64,000 bases of DNA from Torulaspora globosa (lineage: Eukaryota > Ascomycota > Saccharomycetes > Saccharomycetales > Saccharomycetaceae): contig NC_050727.1 in assembly GCF_014133895.1 (NCBI RefSeq), positions 1,488,001 through 1,552,000 of the forward strand. Direction: 5' to 3'. The position numbers and the translations under genes are program-made. Below, one piece after another: positions 1 to 10,200 of the stretch. The notes beneath the pieces were generated by a model. The model was given only the letters and a program-made list of their open reading frames with translations, was not told the DNA's origin and searched no databases. Position 1 is the first letter of the stretch. Each line of letters begins with the position of its first letter.

Positions 1-2
1 TA

Positions 3-1736
3 AGACTTTTCCTTCATAAGGAATACCCGGATATCTTCACACTCTTCCTTCCTCTGTTGAAATATTTGGCAGATCCAGAAATACATTTTGAAAGCAATCC
101 TTCTATTATTTTTAAAGAGTTGCATGGCTTTCAACCCCCAACAAATGTTTCGGCAGTTGAAGATGAAAAGACATCGACCACATTTATCCAAAATTTGAGA
201 AACTTGTGGCATTCTGTCGAACTAATTGCCATGTTATTCAGCAAAAAGGTGGCTAAAATACCCACAGAAGTTAGGTTTATTTGTACAAAAGTTTTCTGCT
301 CAGCGGCAGACAAAAACGCCGACGAAGCAGATATGAGGAGAGCAATATCAACAGTGCTTGTTAGATGTTTTTGCGCTGAATATTTGACGCAGCGATCTCA
401 TTATGGCTTCACAGAGTCTTCTTATTCAAACCTTGACAGAAAGATTGAAATTACAATGGACGCCTTAATGACCGTCCTTTCCGGAAGCAGATTCAATAAC
501 TACTATGATCCGTTGAATGCATACTCGAAGGAAATTAACCCACAAGTCAGAGAATTATTGATGAGTACTTTGTTGGATCCGCAGTACGAGCATGATGGCG
601 ATGCGATTATTTACCATGATATGGTGTCAGCTAATCCGCAGTTGGAAATTCTCAGCGAGAAGGTGTTGACCATAAGTTCCAAATTTCACGAGAACTTACT
701 CTTTTTTCCAAATGATGATGTGATTCATGAAATCCTAAAGACATTGCCGCATTATGCCATATCGAATGGAAGGATTGTCTTGGATCTCGCCCCCAGTGCC
801 TATAGATTCCTAGTCAGCGATGATAAAACAAGAAAATTGTATGATCAGGCCAAGAGAGCATTTGTTTACATGACGCAAGTGGAAGAGATAAGTACAGATC
901 TTTACGATCTCGCATTGAGTTGTGTTCTCCCACAGGATGAACCGCATTTCGAAGTTTTGATCGCCGCGCATAGTGAGATCCAACGCGACCCCATGATCCA
1001 ATCACTCGCGTCCAGAAGCTATTTTGAATTAAAGAATGCCACTTTGAAGAAAATTCATGAGTTGGAAAGTCTTGGGATGCTCAATCCTGCTGGAAACAGG
1101 CTCCAAAATTTCTTAAATGACATAGCAAACACAATTAAGGACCCGCATTATGCTGTGAGCTATGTGATTCGTGAGCTCGATATAACGAAGCAAACGCTGC
1201 TTCGAATACGTCAGATCAACAAGGGTTTGGAAAGTGACTTGGTGCAACAAAAAAAAAGTATCAAGCGAGTGTTTGGAAATATCCAACAGAGTAGAAGTTA
1301 TGCTTCACACAATAAAAGCACATTCGGTAATTTGAAGGGTGCATATATGAAGACACATAAAAAAAGCTCTGAAATGGAAGGCCTCAAATTTAAATGGACG
1401 ACTAGACAACTGTATGAAAAAGGTGTCGTTAAAAGTATTGCGGGTGAGAAGCTAGCAGAGCAAAAGGTTAAGGTTTTCGGGTCAAGTGGTCCGCAATTTC
1501 CTGACATTATCTTTAAGATGGCTACTTCCGATGGTGTTAAATACGGTATTCAGCTGTTGGACAAGAGAAAGGGCCCGGAGAGAAAACATCAAGATTGCGT
1601 TGACTCTTTCAACTTGGAGGAGTTGCTCGGCGCCCAAGTCGAATCTAAGCTGTCCAACATGAAGCTTTTCGGTGGGAAGGTCACTATGTCCAGTTCAGCT
1701 TTGTTGAGTCTTATAGTGTCAACTTTTCTGCATTGA
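3..1736 (+). CDS. IQG1: IQGAP-family cytokinesis protein Iqg1, C-terminal part (5' end outside window)
   Basis: Iqg1 (Cyk1) is the IQGAP scaffold that recruits actin to the contractile ring at the bud neck. The frame is open from the first bases of the window, so the calponin-homology and IQ repeats lie upstream; 577 residues are visible. They cover the end of the GAP-related domain and the RasGAP C-terminal domain, which is recognisable from the segment FKWTTRQLYEKGVVKSI and the closing block around KLFGGKV. The first ATG in frame is far inside the domain, so no start should be placed here. Identification is supported by the following SRP68 and HUT1, which are its neighbours in S. cerevisiae (YPL242C-YPL244C). 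Confidence 0.9.
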   Translation, partial: RLFLHKEYPDIFTLFLPLLKYLADPEIHFESNPSIIFKELHGFQPPTNVSAVEDEKTSTTFIQNLRNLWHSVELIAMLFSKKVAKIPTEVRFICTKVFCSAADKNADEADMRRAISTVLVRCFCAEYLTQRSHYGFTESSYSNLDRKIEITMDALMTVLSGSRFNNYYDPLNAYSKEINPQVRELLMSTLLDPQYEHDGDAIIYHDMVSANPQLEILSEKVLTISSKFHENLLFFPNDDVIHEILKTLPHYAISNGRIVLDLAPSAYRFLVSDDKTRKLYDQAKRAFVYMTQVEEISTDLYDLALSCVLPQDEPHFEVLIAAHSEIQRDPMIQSLASRSYFELKNATLKKIHELESLGMLNPAGNRLQNFLNDIANTIKDPHYAVSYVIRELDITKQTLLRIRQINKGLESDLVQQKKSIKRVFGNIQQSRSYASHNKSTFGNLKGAYMKTHKKSSEMEGLKFKWTTRQLYEKGVVKSIAGEKLAEQKVKVFGSSGPQFPDIIFKMATSDGVKYGIQLLDKRKGPERKHQDCVDSFNLEELLGAQVESKLSNMKLFGGKVTMSSSALLSLIVSTFLH

Positions 1737-1953
1737 GAGTCTTGGAGACTCTGAGAAAAGTTTAACATCCGTTGATTCATTATGGATGAGAAATATGTAG
1801 GTTGGTTAATATGGGCATTTTCAAGCCTTTGTTGCCATAGTCGAGCGTCCCGCTCCAAGCTTAAGGTATCTGACAATCGATCTTGAAGACTTTCTCTGCA
1901 TGGTTCCATACTGATCTACAGACGCACGCGCCAATTTTTGCTAAATGAAGCCA

Positions 1954-3249
1954 TCATTTTTCATCAAAACAATCTTGAAGTTTTCTCAATTCTTGCGCCC
2001 TCCGATATGTTATGTATAGGTTCAACGATTGACGTGCTATTGCTAGAAGGCCGCAACCAAGGACATTAAATACCATTCGAACCTCATCCGGGGAAGCCTC
2101 CGGTGTAAACTTGTAGGGTATTTCTTTCTGAACCCAAACAAAAAGATCGAACAGTTTGGATCCAACTTTCTCTCCGCACCACGGCCATACAGCTGCTTCA
2201 AAGAGTACGTCATGCCATGATGTCTTGATAATAATGTTGGAATACTCTTGAGATGGAAAGATATCCATGCTGTCGCTGGTCAAGCAGAAATATGGTCGTG
2301 CCTTTTTGACCATAAACTCATATATTCTTGTTAAAGTGGGCGAAACGATTGTCGAATTGAATAGAACACTCAAGTTGATAACTGACACTAAATGGGAAAG
2401 AGCGTTTCGTGATTTGCCAGTGTGATGCCCTGCTCTTACAGTGAAAACCAGCGAGTAAATCCACTGTAACTTGTTCAACACTCGGGAAGAGCCCCTCAAG
2501 CCCATCAAATAAAATGGGAATCCCAATACCAGAAATTGAGTGACACTGGGAATGCTCCTTCGACCCTGCATTGTTTCACCATAGACGTCCAGTGCTTTCG
2601 TGGTGCTGACACGCAACACAGACCGTAGAACTCGCTCAGGAAATAAGCATCTGAGCTGCCACAGACCAAGATTAAACGCCCATTTTCCTATGTTCAAAGT
2701 TGAAACGGTTAATAACGCCATCACTGCTGCTGCTCGTATCAGTTTCTTAACTTGATAAGCAGCCGATAGGAACACAGAGCTGCTGGTGAAATGAACTGGT
2801 CTGGAGAAGATTGGCCTCTTACATTGAGGGCAGGGAGGAATAACGATCGGGAATGCGATAACTTGATGCTCGAGACTGAGAGGCAGGTTGATTGTAAACG
2901 CATTCACTGCCCCCAAAGGAGACACTTCAAAAGTACTAACCCACGCACCCTTGAGCAATGGCACAAAGGTCATTACTTCTACTGCTGACAACTCACTTTG
3001 AAACTCTCTATGACAATCCACCAGATAACACATATTCCTTCTCAGCTCATCAAGCGGTTCAAACCCAAGGTCCAATCCCCATTTGCCCTGCTCAGAAGAC
3101 TTATTCAAATCAAACAACCATCTGAAATAACAGCATTTGTGAACTTGAAGATTACAACCGCACTCGTGTCGTGTCCATGAAGAGTCCATCGTCGATTCCT
3201 CCAGGCAGATCCAGCAGAGGCCCTTTCGCCTGAAAAGTCCCAATATCAT
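1954..3249 (-). CDS. RING-CH (MARCH5-like) multi-pass membrane protein, no S. cerevisiae orthologue recognised
   Basis: A likely membrane-bound ubiquitin ligase, judged only from its motif. With the ATG at 3249 (431 residues) the protein opens with MILGLFRRKGLCWIC. Zinc ligands fit C4HC3: C12, C15, C30, C32, H37, C40, then CPQC at about 140-143. The first half resembles MARCH5 (CWxC, xCxC, VHxxC, RW), but the C-x-C to H spacing is four residues instead of seven, and about 100 residues separate the two halves of the RING, which is much longer than usual. Several hydrophobic stretches follow (about 168-187, 235-250, 285-305, 400-417), consistent with a membrane protein. An upstream in-frame ATG at 3375 would add 42 low-complexity residues. 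The gene lies between IQG1 and SRP68, where S. cerevisiae has nothing. Ligase activity is inference. Confidence 0.7.
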   Translation of the reverse strand: MILGLFRRKGLCWICLEESTMDSSWTRHECGCNLQVHKCCYFRWLFDLNKSSEQGKWGLDLGFEPLDELRRNMCYLVDCHREFQSELSAVEVMTFVPLLKGAWVSTFEVSPLGAVNAFTINLPLSLEHQVIAFPIVIPPCPQCKRPIFSRPVHFTSSSVFLSAAYQVKKLIRAAAVMALLTVSTLNIGKWAFNLGLWQLRCLFPERVLRSVLRVSTTKALDVYGETMQGRRSIPSVTQFLVLGFPFYLMGLRGSSRVLNKLQWIYSLVFTVRAGHHTGKSRNALSHLVSVINLSVLFNSTIVSPTLTRIYEFMVKKARPYFCLTSDSMDIFPSQEYSNIIIKTSWHDVLFEAAVWPWCGEKVGSKLFDLFVWVQKEIPYKFTPEASPDEVRMVFNVLGCGLLAIARQSLNLYITYRRAQELRKLQDCFDEK

Positions 3250-3492
3250 AATGCTTAATAGATTTCTAAATGAATTGTAGCGGCTCACATGTAACTGACA
3301 GCAGCTAAGGGCTGATCCTTGGCCTTTACTACCTTCCACTTGTCCTTTATAAGCTACTAGCCCTTCGAGGTCCACAAGAAGGTCCCTTCACGTGCTAGAG
3401 ACGTCCATCGCTTACTACTAGACATAGTCTATATGCTTATGTAGCTCGATTGCCATCAACGTCCACGATTTGACGATAGATCTAAGGGCATG

Positions 3493-5265
3493 CTAGCGGC
3501 CGAAGAGCCCGAGGAAGCCGCGCTTCTTGGAGGCCGTTTGTTCCTGCTCGGTGTCTTGCGAGAAACTCAACTCTGCCGCAGCACGTTCTGTTGGCTGGGG
3601 TTCTTCAGCCTCGTAGTTGACGTAATTGAAGGCTAGGTCGAACAGTGTAGGCTTGCCTTGTACCGGTCTGATTTGCGGTCTCATTGGGAAGAGATTCTTT
3701 AGGTTGACGTCGCTAGGCTTGATGTTGCGAGAGCCGATCATATCAATGAGAGACGGACTGTAAGGGCCGCGAGGTGTGGCATGAAGGCTCTTCTCGTGCT
3801 CAGCCAGCACCAAGACGCTGCTCCACCCTCTCTTGATGAGTGCCTGCAAACCATCGATTTTGTCCCTGGTTAAGAGGCCAGCGGGAAGAACAGAATCCGA
3901 TATCTGGGCGAAATCTGATAGCGCGTCCTGCAGCTTTCGATAGGCATCTACGTGCAGCGCTAGAGATTCCAGGAACTTGCCCTTGGATTGGTACATCGGA
4001 CCCAAGCAACCAGAGCTCAAGGATAATCTGAAGAACAGCTGGCAAAGTTGCAGGTGAGCCATCAGTTCGGCATCTGAGTATACACCAGGCAGCTCCATAA
4101 CGTCGCCGAGGTACTTGACCAGACTGGCCACTATGCGTTCAATTTCTTTGTATTTTGTGATTCTCGCTGTCGTTGAAGCACCCATTTCGTTCCACTGTTT
4201 CCATAGTTGCTCGAACAAGTAACTGTCACGAAGGATAGAAGTGAAAAGGGTCTCGTACTTGATGTATGCGAGCAGGATTTGCTCGTTCTCAAGAGAGCTC
4301 ATGTCGTCGTCCTCGTTGCCGTCTTCATAATAAGCGACACGCTTTTCCTGCTTCTCTAGGGCTTGCTGCCATTTCAATAGCGCGTTATCATAGTTTGAGA
4401 CGTCCGGTGACGTATTTTGTGTGGCCTCCTTCATCCATTGCTCAACTTGAGAGTCATGGACTCGCGCGGCAAACGACCTCCACTGGATCGTCCTGGCAGA
4501 AGCATCTTGATCTGTATCGACTTCTCGTAGCTCACTTTTGAATCCGTTACCTACCAGCAATTCGCTTAACTCGTCGCCAGCTTGCTGAGCTTCCTTGACC
4601 TGGTTAACGATAAAATTGTGGAGGTCTGCTGACGAAATAATGTTGCCAGCATATTGCTTTAAAGAATGTTCGTATTTTGACTGTATCAGCTCAAAGACAG
4701 ATGTCGGTAGCACGCCTAGATCGCAAAGATGAGAGAGCGTGGCGAAACAAAGCCCCAAATTGCGCGAAATCGCCACACCATCCTTGAATTTCGTACCCTT
4801 TCCGATCAGAAGATACTCAGCAAGGGCAAGTCTAGCGTACGCAATATACTGGACTCTCGTTATCCACTGTTTCTCGTTCCTGGTCAACTCCACCAGTTTA
4901 TCCGCTGTGCTGACGGCCTTCTTCAGCCTGGTTGCCAGCACTTTCCGTTCGTTGCTCTTCAGTTTTCCCCTCTGGAGCGACTTTAGCTTCAGGGTCTCAG
5001 CCATTGCGAGGTTTCTCTCGGCATGCAGAAGCATTAAAACACCGTACAGCTTGTTTTTCTTGTCATAGTCTGTGCTGCTGATCTTGGAATATTTGTCGTT
5101 GGCAGAGTACTTTCTAGTATCCTTATTGACAACCTGGCACCTATGTCTTAGCTTTTGCAGCTTCCGATTAAGCTTTTCATGATATCTCTGGAAATCCTGG
5201 GGCGTTTCCAGCAGTTGTTCCACGCGGACACCATAAGTAGAAGCAATTGGTGAGAATGCAACCAT
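3493..5265 (-). CDS. SRP68: Signal recognition particle subunit Srp68
   Basis: Srp68 binds the 7S-type RNA of the signal recognition particle and, with Srp72, helps deliver nascent secretory chains to the ER. The 590-residue product matches the family in length (599 in S. cerevisiae) and shows the typical basic N-terminal RNA-binding half with the segment SPIASTYGVRVEQLLETP near its start. The longer reading frame begins at a TTG at 5289, so the first ATG (5265) is used. The C-terminus (KKRGFLGLFGR) is basic and would carry the Srp72-interacting end. It stands in conserved order with IQG1 and HUT1 (YPL242C-YPL243W-YPL244C), and is divergent from HUT1. Confidence 0.93.
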   Translation of the reverse strand: MVAFSPIASTYGVRVEQLLETPQDFQRYHEKLNRKLQKLRHRCQVVNKDTRKYSANDKYSKISSTDYDKKNKLYGVLMLLHAERNLAMAETLKLKSLQRGKLKSNERKVLATRLKKAVSTADKLVELTRNEKQWITRVQYIAYARLALAEYLLIGKGTKFKDGVAISRNLGLCFATLSHLCDLGVLPTSVFELIQSKYEHSLKQYAGNIISSADLHNFIVNQVKEAQQAGDELSELLVGNGFKSELREVDTDQDASARTIQWRSFAARVHDSQVEQWMKEATQNTSPDVSNYDNALLKWQQALEKQEKRVAYYEDGNEDDDMSSLENEQILLAYIKYETLFTSILRDSYLFEQLWKQWNEMGASTTARITKYKEIERIVASLVKYLGDVMELPGVYSDAELMAHLQLCQLFFRLSLSSGCLGPMYQSKGKFLESLALHVDAYRKLQDALSDFAQISDSVLPAGLLTRDKIDGLQALIKRGWSSVLVLAEHEKSLHATPRGPYSPSLIDMIGSRNIKPSDVNLKNLFPMRPQIRPVQGKPTLFDLAFNYVNYEAEEPQPTERAAAELSFSQDTEQEQTASKKRGFLGLFGR

Positions 5266-5552
5266 ATCTGGAGCGCTAGGTACCGACAAAGGCCTTTTAC
5301 AGCTCTTGGAAGTCCGTTGACATAAGGCCTTCCGCTGCTTTAAGCTGCAAATTTAGCCTAAGACTTTGAAAATTTTTAAATCACTAAATACGTTGTTGAT
5401 CTCGAACTCAATAAGTTGGATCAACAGTTTGAGATTACCGATGGGCATTCGATTTATCGTCAATTGAGGGCTGTTTAGCACTGCCTTTGGCCGATCATGG
5501 GTGTAGTGTGGCGAGGACGTCTGGTAATTGTGGTGGCATCCCTCCGGAAGCG

Positions 5553-6569
5553 ATGAAGCAGGATAGCTTCACCGGGAAGAACAGCATTAAGCTGTTGTTT
5601 GGCGCGACTGGAATATACGCTAGTTTTCTAACCTGGGCCCTTGTACAGGAGCCTTTGACAACACGGGTATGGCCGAATAGCGGGTCAAAATTTCAGGCAC
5701 CAGGCCTTATAGCTCTAGTCCAAGCTGCTGTGGCAACACTGGTAGGAATGGCCTACATGCGATGGAAGCGCTCGGGATATGGAGCCGCGAGGCTGCTGAA
5801 AGATTATAGGAGGGAATTGGCCCTTATCTCCTTGATGCAAACCACATCCGCTCCATTGGCTGCTTTCTCCCTCCAATACGTCGACTATTTGACTTATATG
5901 CTTGCGAAATCCTGCAAAATGCTTCCGGTTCTGTTGGTTCACTTGCTGATTTACAGGACTCGGATACCGCGGGGAAAGAAACTCGTTGCTCTGGTTGTGA
6001 CTCTGGGCGTAACAACGTTCACTCTGGGCGGGTCGCATGGTAACAAACTGAGCGGTGGCTCATCTTCGATGGCCGGTTTTGGGCTCTTGATATTGAGTTT
6101 GTTCCTCGACGGTATGACAAATGCGACGCAGGATGAAATGCTCAGAAAAAATAGGGAATATCAGAAAGTGGCCAAGAACACTGCCATCACCGGGGCTCAT
6201 CTAATGTTCGCTCTGAATTTCTTCATGGTGTTGTACAACTCAATCTACTTGCTAGTGCTCGATAACGCTCAGCTGCGAGAGGCAAAAATTTTACTGACTG
6301 CGGATCCAGAGATTCTCCGTTATTTGGTCACGTACGCTATATGTGGTGCCATTGGCCAGTGTTTTATCTTCTTCACTCTAGAGGAATATGGCTCTCTAGT
6401 CCTTGTGATGATCACCGTAACTAGAAAGATGATCTCAATGCTTCTGAGCATAGCTGTATTTGGCAAACGAGTTAGCGCCGTACAATGGCTAGGAATAATC
6501 ACTGTCTTTGGCGGCATATCTTGGGAAGCGCTCTCGAAGAGAAAGAAATCGCAAAAGAAGAGCCAGTAG
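5553..6569 (+). CDS. HUT1: UDP-galactose/UDP-glucose transporter homologue Hut1
   Basis: Hut1 is an ER nucleotide-sugar transporter of the drug/metabolite (EamA/SLC35B1) superfamily. From the ATG at 5553 it is 338 residues, like the 339 of S. cerevisiae; the longer frame starts at a TTG (5487). About ten hydrophobic segments are visible, beginning near residue 12 (IKLLFGATGIYASFLTW). The chain ends in KKSQ, a textbook KKXX ER-retrieval signal preceded by further lysines. It sits between SRP68 and the YPL245W homologue, exactly as in S. cerevisiae. Confidence 0.92.
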   Translation: MKQDSFTGKNSIKLLFGATGIYASFLTWALVQEPLTTRVWPNSGSKFQAPGLIALVQAAVATLVGMAYMRWKRSGYGAARLLKDYRRELALISLMQTTSAPLAAFSLQYVDYLTYMLAKSCKMLPVLLVHLLIYRTRIPRGKKLVALVVTLGVTTFTLGGSHGNKLSGGSSSMAGFGLLILSLFLDGMTNATQDEMLRKNREYQKVAKNTAITGAHLMFALNFFMVLYNSIYLLVLDNAQLREAKILLTADPEILRYLVTYAICGAIGQCFIFFTLEEYGSLVLVMITVTRKMISMLLSIAVFGKRVSAVQWLGIITVFGGISWEALSKRKKSQKKSQ

Positions 6570-6767
6570 CACGCCGCGGAACAGTCGTATCATCACTTAA
6601 AGTACCTAACCTCTCATCCGCATATATGTAGCGTAAGCTATGGCTACTCTAGCGACAGCGATGTGAGTATGCAAAGTTTTAAAAGTTCCGCAGTACCAGA
6701 AAGTGTATAAATGTCTATAATAAGTCTGAAGGAGTCTGGTGGAGTCTTTCAAACAATGATAATGGCT

Positions 6768-8090
6768 TTAGTTGCTTGCTTCCAACCAACTTTGTTTTAG
6801 TCTCTCTCTCAGCGCAGGATCCCAGGCGTAAACATATAAGCCTTTGACACCCCTCGTCAAAAGGACATTGATGCTGTTCATTATAATCTTATTTTTAACA
6901 TGGCTCACATCGCTGATGTTTTTCTTCTTGGTGAACCCAGCATGGTCATCGTATAGTTCCGGCTTTAACTGGATGCAGTCCTTCACTGCGTCGTAACCAA
7001 CAGATCTGCCCAGGATTACACCTGCGTAATTGAGATCGAACCCTTGAATGGTATACACGCTTCCGACCTCGTCGATCGTATCCGGTCTCTCACTCCATGG
7101 CAACACTTCCCGAGGTGTATACCTGTCCCAACGAACCTTGAAGTTGTCCCCACAAGTGACGAAATAGTCCTTTCCATCTAACCTGTAGGGGAAATCGTAG
7201 GTAGCCAGCATTCTGCATTGGCCAACCTTGCCGTCTAGCTCTCTAAGAGCTTCGTACATTGCTCCACAATCATCCCAAATTTTAAAATCAAAGTCGCCTG
7301 GCCCAGCTGTCAGAGAGCTTCTCGGGTACTGTGGAATGGCACCCTCAGTGCTGATCTCATCGATCCATTGCAAGACATCGTCTGGCGCTGCGACACGGAA
7401 TTGCTGCTTCAGATTGTACCAATCCTTCTTACCCGCAGGAATCTTGCTGTAGTACGATTTCAAGTTGGCCCCGTTCTGTGTAGATTCGTCCCAGTAACAT
7501 CCCATTCTAAGAGCTTGTTTATCATCGTACACCAAAATGAGGACCTTGGCTAACGACAGCAGCTCCTGCAGGTGGTTATCACCATAGAATCTCTTAAAAG
7601 CATCCTTCGATGTCGCCAACAGGTGCGCTTCATCCACTATAACAACATCGGCGAGTTCCTTCTTCTTTTGCAACGCATTGATCAACGAGGTTGGACGCTC
7701 CAGAGAGGATCGAGCTATGTACTTAAAGCCCTTGCTAATTCTCAAATACAGCTTCAACATCTCGGGATGGTTAACGACAAGGTAGTTTCTAGTGCGAAAG
7801 AGTACATCATTATCCTCGCTGACGCTCGACAACCGCTGAATCTCGTTGAACAGCGAGTTCAACACTACTGATTTACCTGTCCCAGCGTCTCCTTGGATCA
7901 CAAACATAGCAGGCTCATCGCCAGTATTGTAATTCTTCAAATGCTTCCTGGTAAAGGCCAGCACTTTCTCTCGCAAAAGCGTCTGTTCTTGGCTCAATTT
8001 CACATGAGACAGTTTATCAATAGCAATTGACTGGACAGCGCCTCGAACCGCGCTTTTAACCTGTCTAGCATGCTTAAATCCTGTAGTCAT
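6768..8090 (-). CDS. DUF2075 / Schlafen-like P-loop NTPase, YPL245W homologue
   Basis: A 440-residue P-loop NTPase of uncharacterised function. Walker A is GDAGTGKS at residues 67-74, Walker B is VVIVDEAHLL at about 149-158, followed by a VLILVYDDKQALR block and a C-terminal LLTRGVKGLYVYAWD block that resembles motif VI of superfamily 1 helicases. These are the hallmarks of the DUF2075 (Schlafen group 3) family, which is best known from bacteria. Position and orientation between HUT1 and RBD2, and length (454 in S. cerevisiae), make it the syntenic counterpart of YPL245W, a protein of unknown function. Nucleotide binding is well supported; helicase activity is only inferred. The start ATG at 8090 is the first in frame. 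Confidence 0.8.
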   Translation of the reverse strand: MTTGFKHARQVKSAVRGAVQSIAIDKLSHVKLSQEQTLLREKVLAFTRKHLKNYNTGDEPAMFVIQGDAGTGKSVVLNSLFNEIQRLSSVSEDNDVLFRTRNYLVVNHPEMLKLYLRISKGFKYIARSSLERPTSLINALQKKKELADVVIVDEAHLLATSKDAFKRFYGDNHLQELLSLAKVLILVYDDKQALRMGCYWDESTQNGANLKSYYSKIPAGKKDWYNLKQQFRVAAPDDVLQWIDEISTEGAIPQYPRSSLTAGPGDFDFKIWDDCGAMYEALRELDGKVGQCRMLATYDFPYRLDGKDYFVTCGDNFKVRWDRYTPREVLPWSERPDTIDEVGSVYTIQGFDLNYAGVILGRSVGYDAVKDCIQLKPELYDDHAGFTKKKNISDVSHVKNKIIMNSINVLLTRGVKGLYVYAWDPALRERLKQSWLEASN

Positions 8091-8223
8091 CGCTGATTGC
8101 CTTGTTTTGTAGGTGCGTTACTCTGTAATTTTTTACTTGGCAAAGGCTCGAAGAAAGACTGCCCCACCAATATGAGTATTGCAATCGAGTTAACAGCCTT
8201 TTGACTATAAAGAGGCGTTCAAG

Positions 8224-9030
8224 ATGTTTCGCTGGTCAGATTTAACGAGGCCCAACGGTCAACCACCATCTGCTTTGACAACAGGTCTTCTTGCGTTCCT
8301 GCTTTTACTATTTTGCTTGAACAAGGTGATCCCTATCAATGATGCGATGAGTTTGTCGCCTAAAGGGATTTTCAATCCCGGCAGATTGTCGAACTATCCA
8401 CTGGCACATCTGTCTTTGTTTCATCTGTTCTTCAATGCGTTCTCCCTGGTTGGGCCGTTGAATGTCTTCGAATCCCAGCATGGCACAGTACACACCGGGG
8501 TGGTTCTCAACCTCACTGCTGTCATGACAGGACTACTCTACTGCTTATTTGGCAAGCTGTTTTACCCAGATACCAGCATTGCTGGTGCAAGCGGTTGGTG
8601 TTTTACGTTCTTCGGGTACTTCAGCTATAAGGAATCTGCTATTAGCCCTAGGTACCACATACCAAATTCCAATTTTGCGTTTCCCACGGTTCTAGCTCCG
8701 ATGGTGTTGCTGATCCTGATCTCGATCCTCGTGCCTGGTGTCAGTTTCTGGGGCCACTTCTTCGCTCTGATGGTCGGATACTTCCTTGGTGCCAAAGAGA
8801 AGGCATTCCGCAAGATCATGCCACCAAGCTGGATCATCGAAAAGATCGAGGATAAAGCTGAGCCGCTGATCCGCCTGATCCCATCTTGGGTCAAGTTCTA
8901 TCGGGAAAAGGACATGACCGAGCGAGACGTCGCAAAATACACTTCGCTGTTTGCTCCACACGACCCATTGCCCTTACACAACGCTGTCGAGACGCAGCCT
9001 TCAGGCGGTAGGGTTCTTGGTACTGCCTGA
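8224..9030 (+). CDS. RBD2: Rhomboid-type serine protease Rbd2
   Basis: Rbd2 is a Golgi-located rhomboid intramembrane protease. The 268-residue protein has about six hydrophobic segments. The catalytic serine lies in GASGW (S123) and the partner histidine in WGHFF (H178); the rhomboid HxxFN-like block HLFFNAF is near residue 67. The hydrophilic tail from about 195 is cytosolic by family precedent. It follows the YPL245W homologue as in S. cerevisiae (YPL246C, 262 residues). It is convergent with MRPS17, with only about 54 bases between the stop codons. Confidence 0.92.
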   Translation: MFRWSDLTRPNGQPPSALTTGLLAFLLLLFCLNKVIPINDAMSLSPKGIFNPGRLSNYPLAHLSLFHLFFNAFSLVGPLNVFESQHGTVHTGVVLNLTAVMTGLLYCLFGKLFYPDTSIAGASGWCFTFFGYFSYKESAISPRYHIPNSNFAFPTVLAPMVLLILISILVPGVSFWGHFFALMVGYFLGAKEKAFRKIMPPSWIIEKIEDKAEPLIRLIPSWVKFYREKDMTERDVAKYTSLFAPHDPLPLHNAVETQPSGGRVLGTA

Positions 9031-9084
9031 AAATGCAGATGCGGTTCTGGCCGGTTCTATGTACAGGATATACTTTCATGCAAA

Positions 9085-9777
9085 TTACAATTCTTGAAGG
9101 ACATGCTTTCTTACAATGTTCTTCCTGATGTTCTTTTTCAAGCATTCAGGGTCCTTCACACCATGATCTCTCAAGAATTGGCACGCCTTTTCATCATCGG
9201 CGACCAGCTCCCTTACTCTGTTCCTGACACGCTCGATGTCTGCGAACTGCTGTTCCACGGAGGACTCCAACTTCGACACATCCAGTTGCAACAGCTGCCT
9301 TATGGTTTCTGGCGAGAACTCTTCGATCCCGTAACGTTCCTTGAGCTCTTTCAGATCCTCTGCCGATCTGCCCTGCGCCAGCGTATCCTGTATCGTGCGG
9401 ATATCTCGCAAAAGCACGCTATCGCTGTTCCGTACTCGGTCCGATCTGCGCTGCAGAAACTCCTGTGTCTTCTGTGCCTCCTCCCTGGCAACCGTCACTC
9501 TTGCCTGCGACTCGTACAGCGCAAACTGCTGACCTTTGTTCTTGATGATCTCTGCGACGGCAAAGAACTTGCATTTTGAAAGCGGCCTGGTTGCCTCTAT
9601 CCGCACCAGATCCCCCTCACGCGAGATTTCCCCCTCGTCGTGGACCAGATAGTCCTTTCTGTGGAATAATTCCTTGTTGATTCTCTTGTTGAACACTTTC
9701 GTCTCTACACGGACCTTGACCGTCTTCTGCATCTTCCCCTGAGACACCACAAGCCCCAGAAAATTTTGCCTAGCCAT
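9085..9777 (-). CDS. MRPS17: Mitochondrial small-subunit ribosomal protein uS17m
   Basis: The 230-residue product carries the bacterial-type S17 OB-fold in its first ~85 residues ([22 protein letters not shown] opening, [21 protein letters not shown] core) followed by the long helical yeast mitochondrial extension. S. cerevisiae Mrps17 is 237 residues. It acts in the small subunit of the mitoribosome. The gene belongs to the YMR188C side of the ancestral order and is interleaved here between RBD2 (YPL246C) and the YPL247C homologue. It is divergent from the latter. Confidence 0.92.
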   Translation of the reverse strand: MARQNFLGLVVSQGKMQKTVKVRVETKVFNKRINKELFHRKDYLVHDEGEISREGDLVRIEATRPLSKCKFFAVAEIIKNKGQQFALYESQARVTVAREEAQKTQEFLQRRSDRVRNSDSVLLRDIRTIQDTLAQGRSAEDLKELKERYGIEEFSPETIRQLLQLDVSKLESSVEQQFADIERVRNRVRELVADDEKACQFLRDHGVKDPECLKKNIRKNIVRKHVLQEL

Positions 9778-10200
9778 TTTGCCTATCCCAGTAAGCTACC
9801 ACCAGCACCTCAGGGTCCACAACTCGACAACAGCACCCAATGGCTCCTCTCTTGCTGGTCTAGTCTTGTAGTTAACCAGTGTCTTACTGTTAACTTAGCT
9901 GAAAATTTGCCAAATCACGTCGAACGAAGCCTTGTCACGTTATACGAGCTGAAGAAGATGCTCTATAGCAGTAACTTGGTCCTGGAGCTCTAATGGGGGC
10001 TTTCTGAAGGCTAGCTCGAGCCATTAGACCAGCAATTGATCTCTGTTGCTGTGTCTCTTCTCTTCACTGCGCCCGCTGTCGTGCGGCGTACAACAAGGCC
10101 CCTTTCCATCAGACTAGCTGGAACTGAAAAACTGCAGTCATCAAGCAAGGTGCTGGAAGGATTGGAGCGTTTTTGTCGTTGGTAACTGGTTGGAAACACA
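9778..10200. other. Divergent intergenic region MRPS17 / YPL247C homologue
   Basis: 423 bases that must hold the promoters of both flanking genes. Short open frames here have no gene-like features. I saw no tRNA, clear TATA box or repeat. Confidence 0.6.

Noticed and set aside
9094..9579. 161-codon plus-strand frame over MRPS17
   Set aside because: Antisense shadow of a well-supported ribosomal protein gene.
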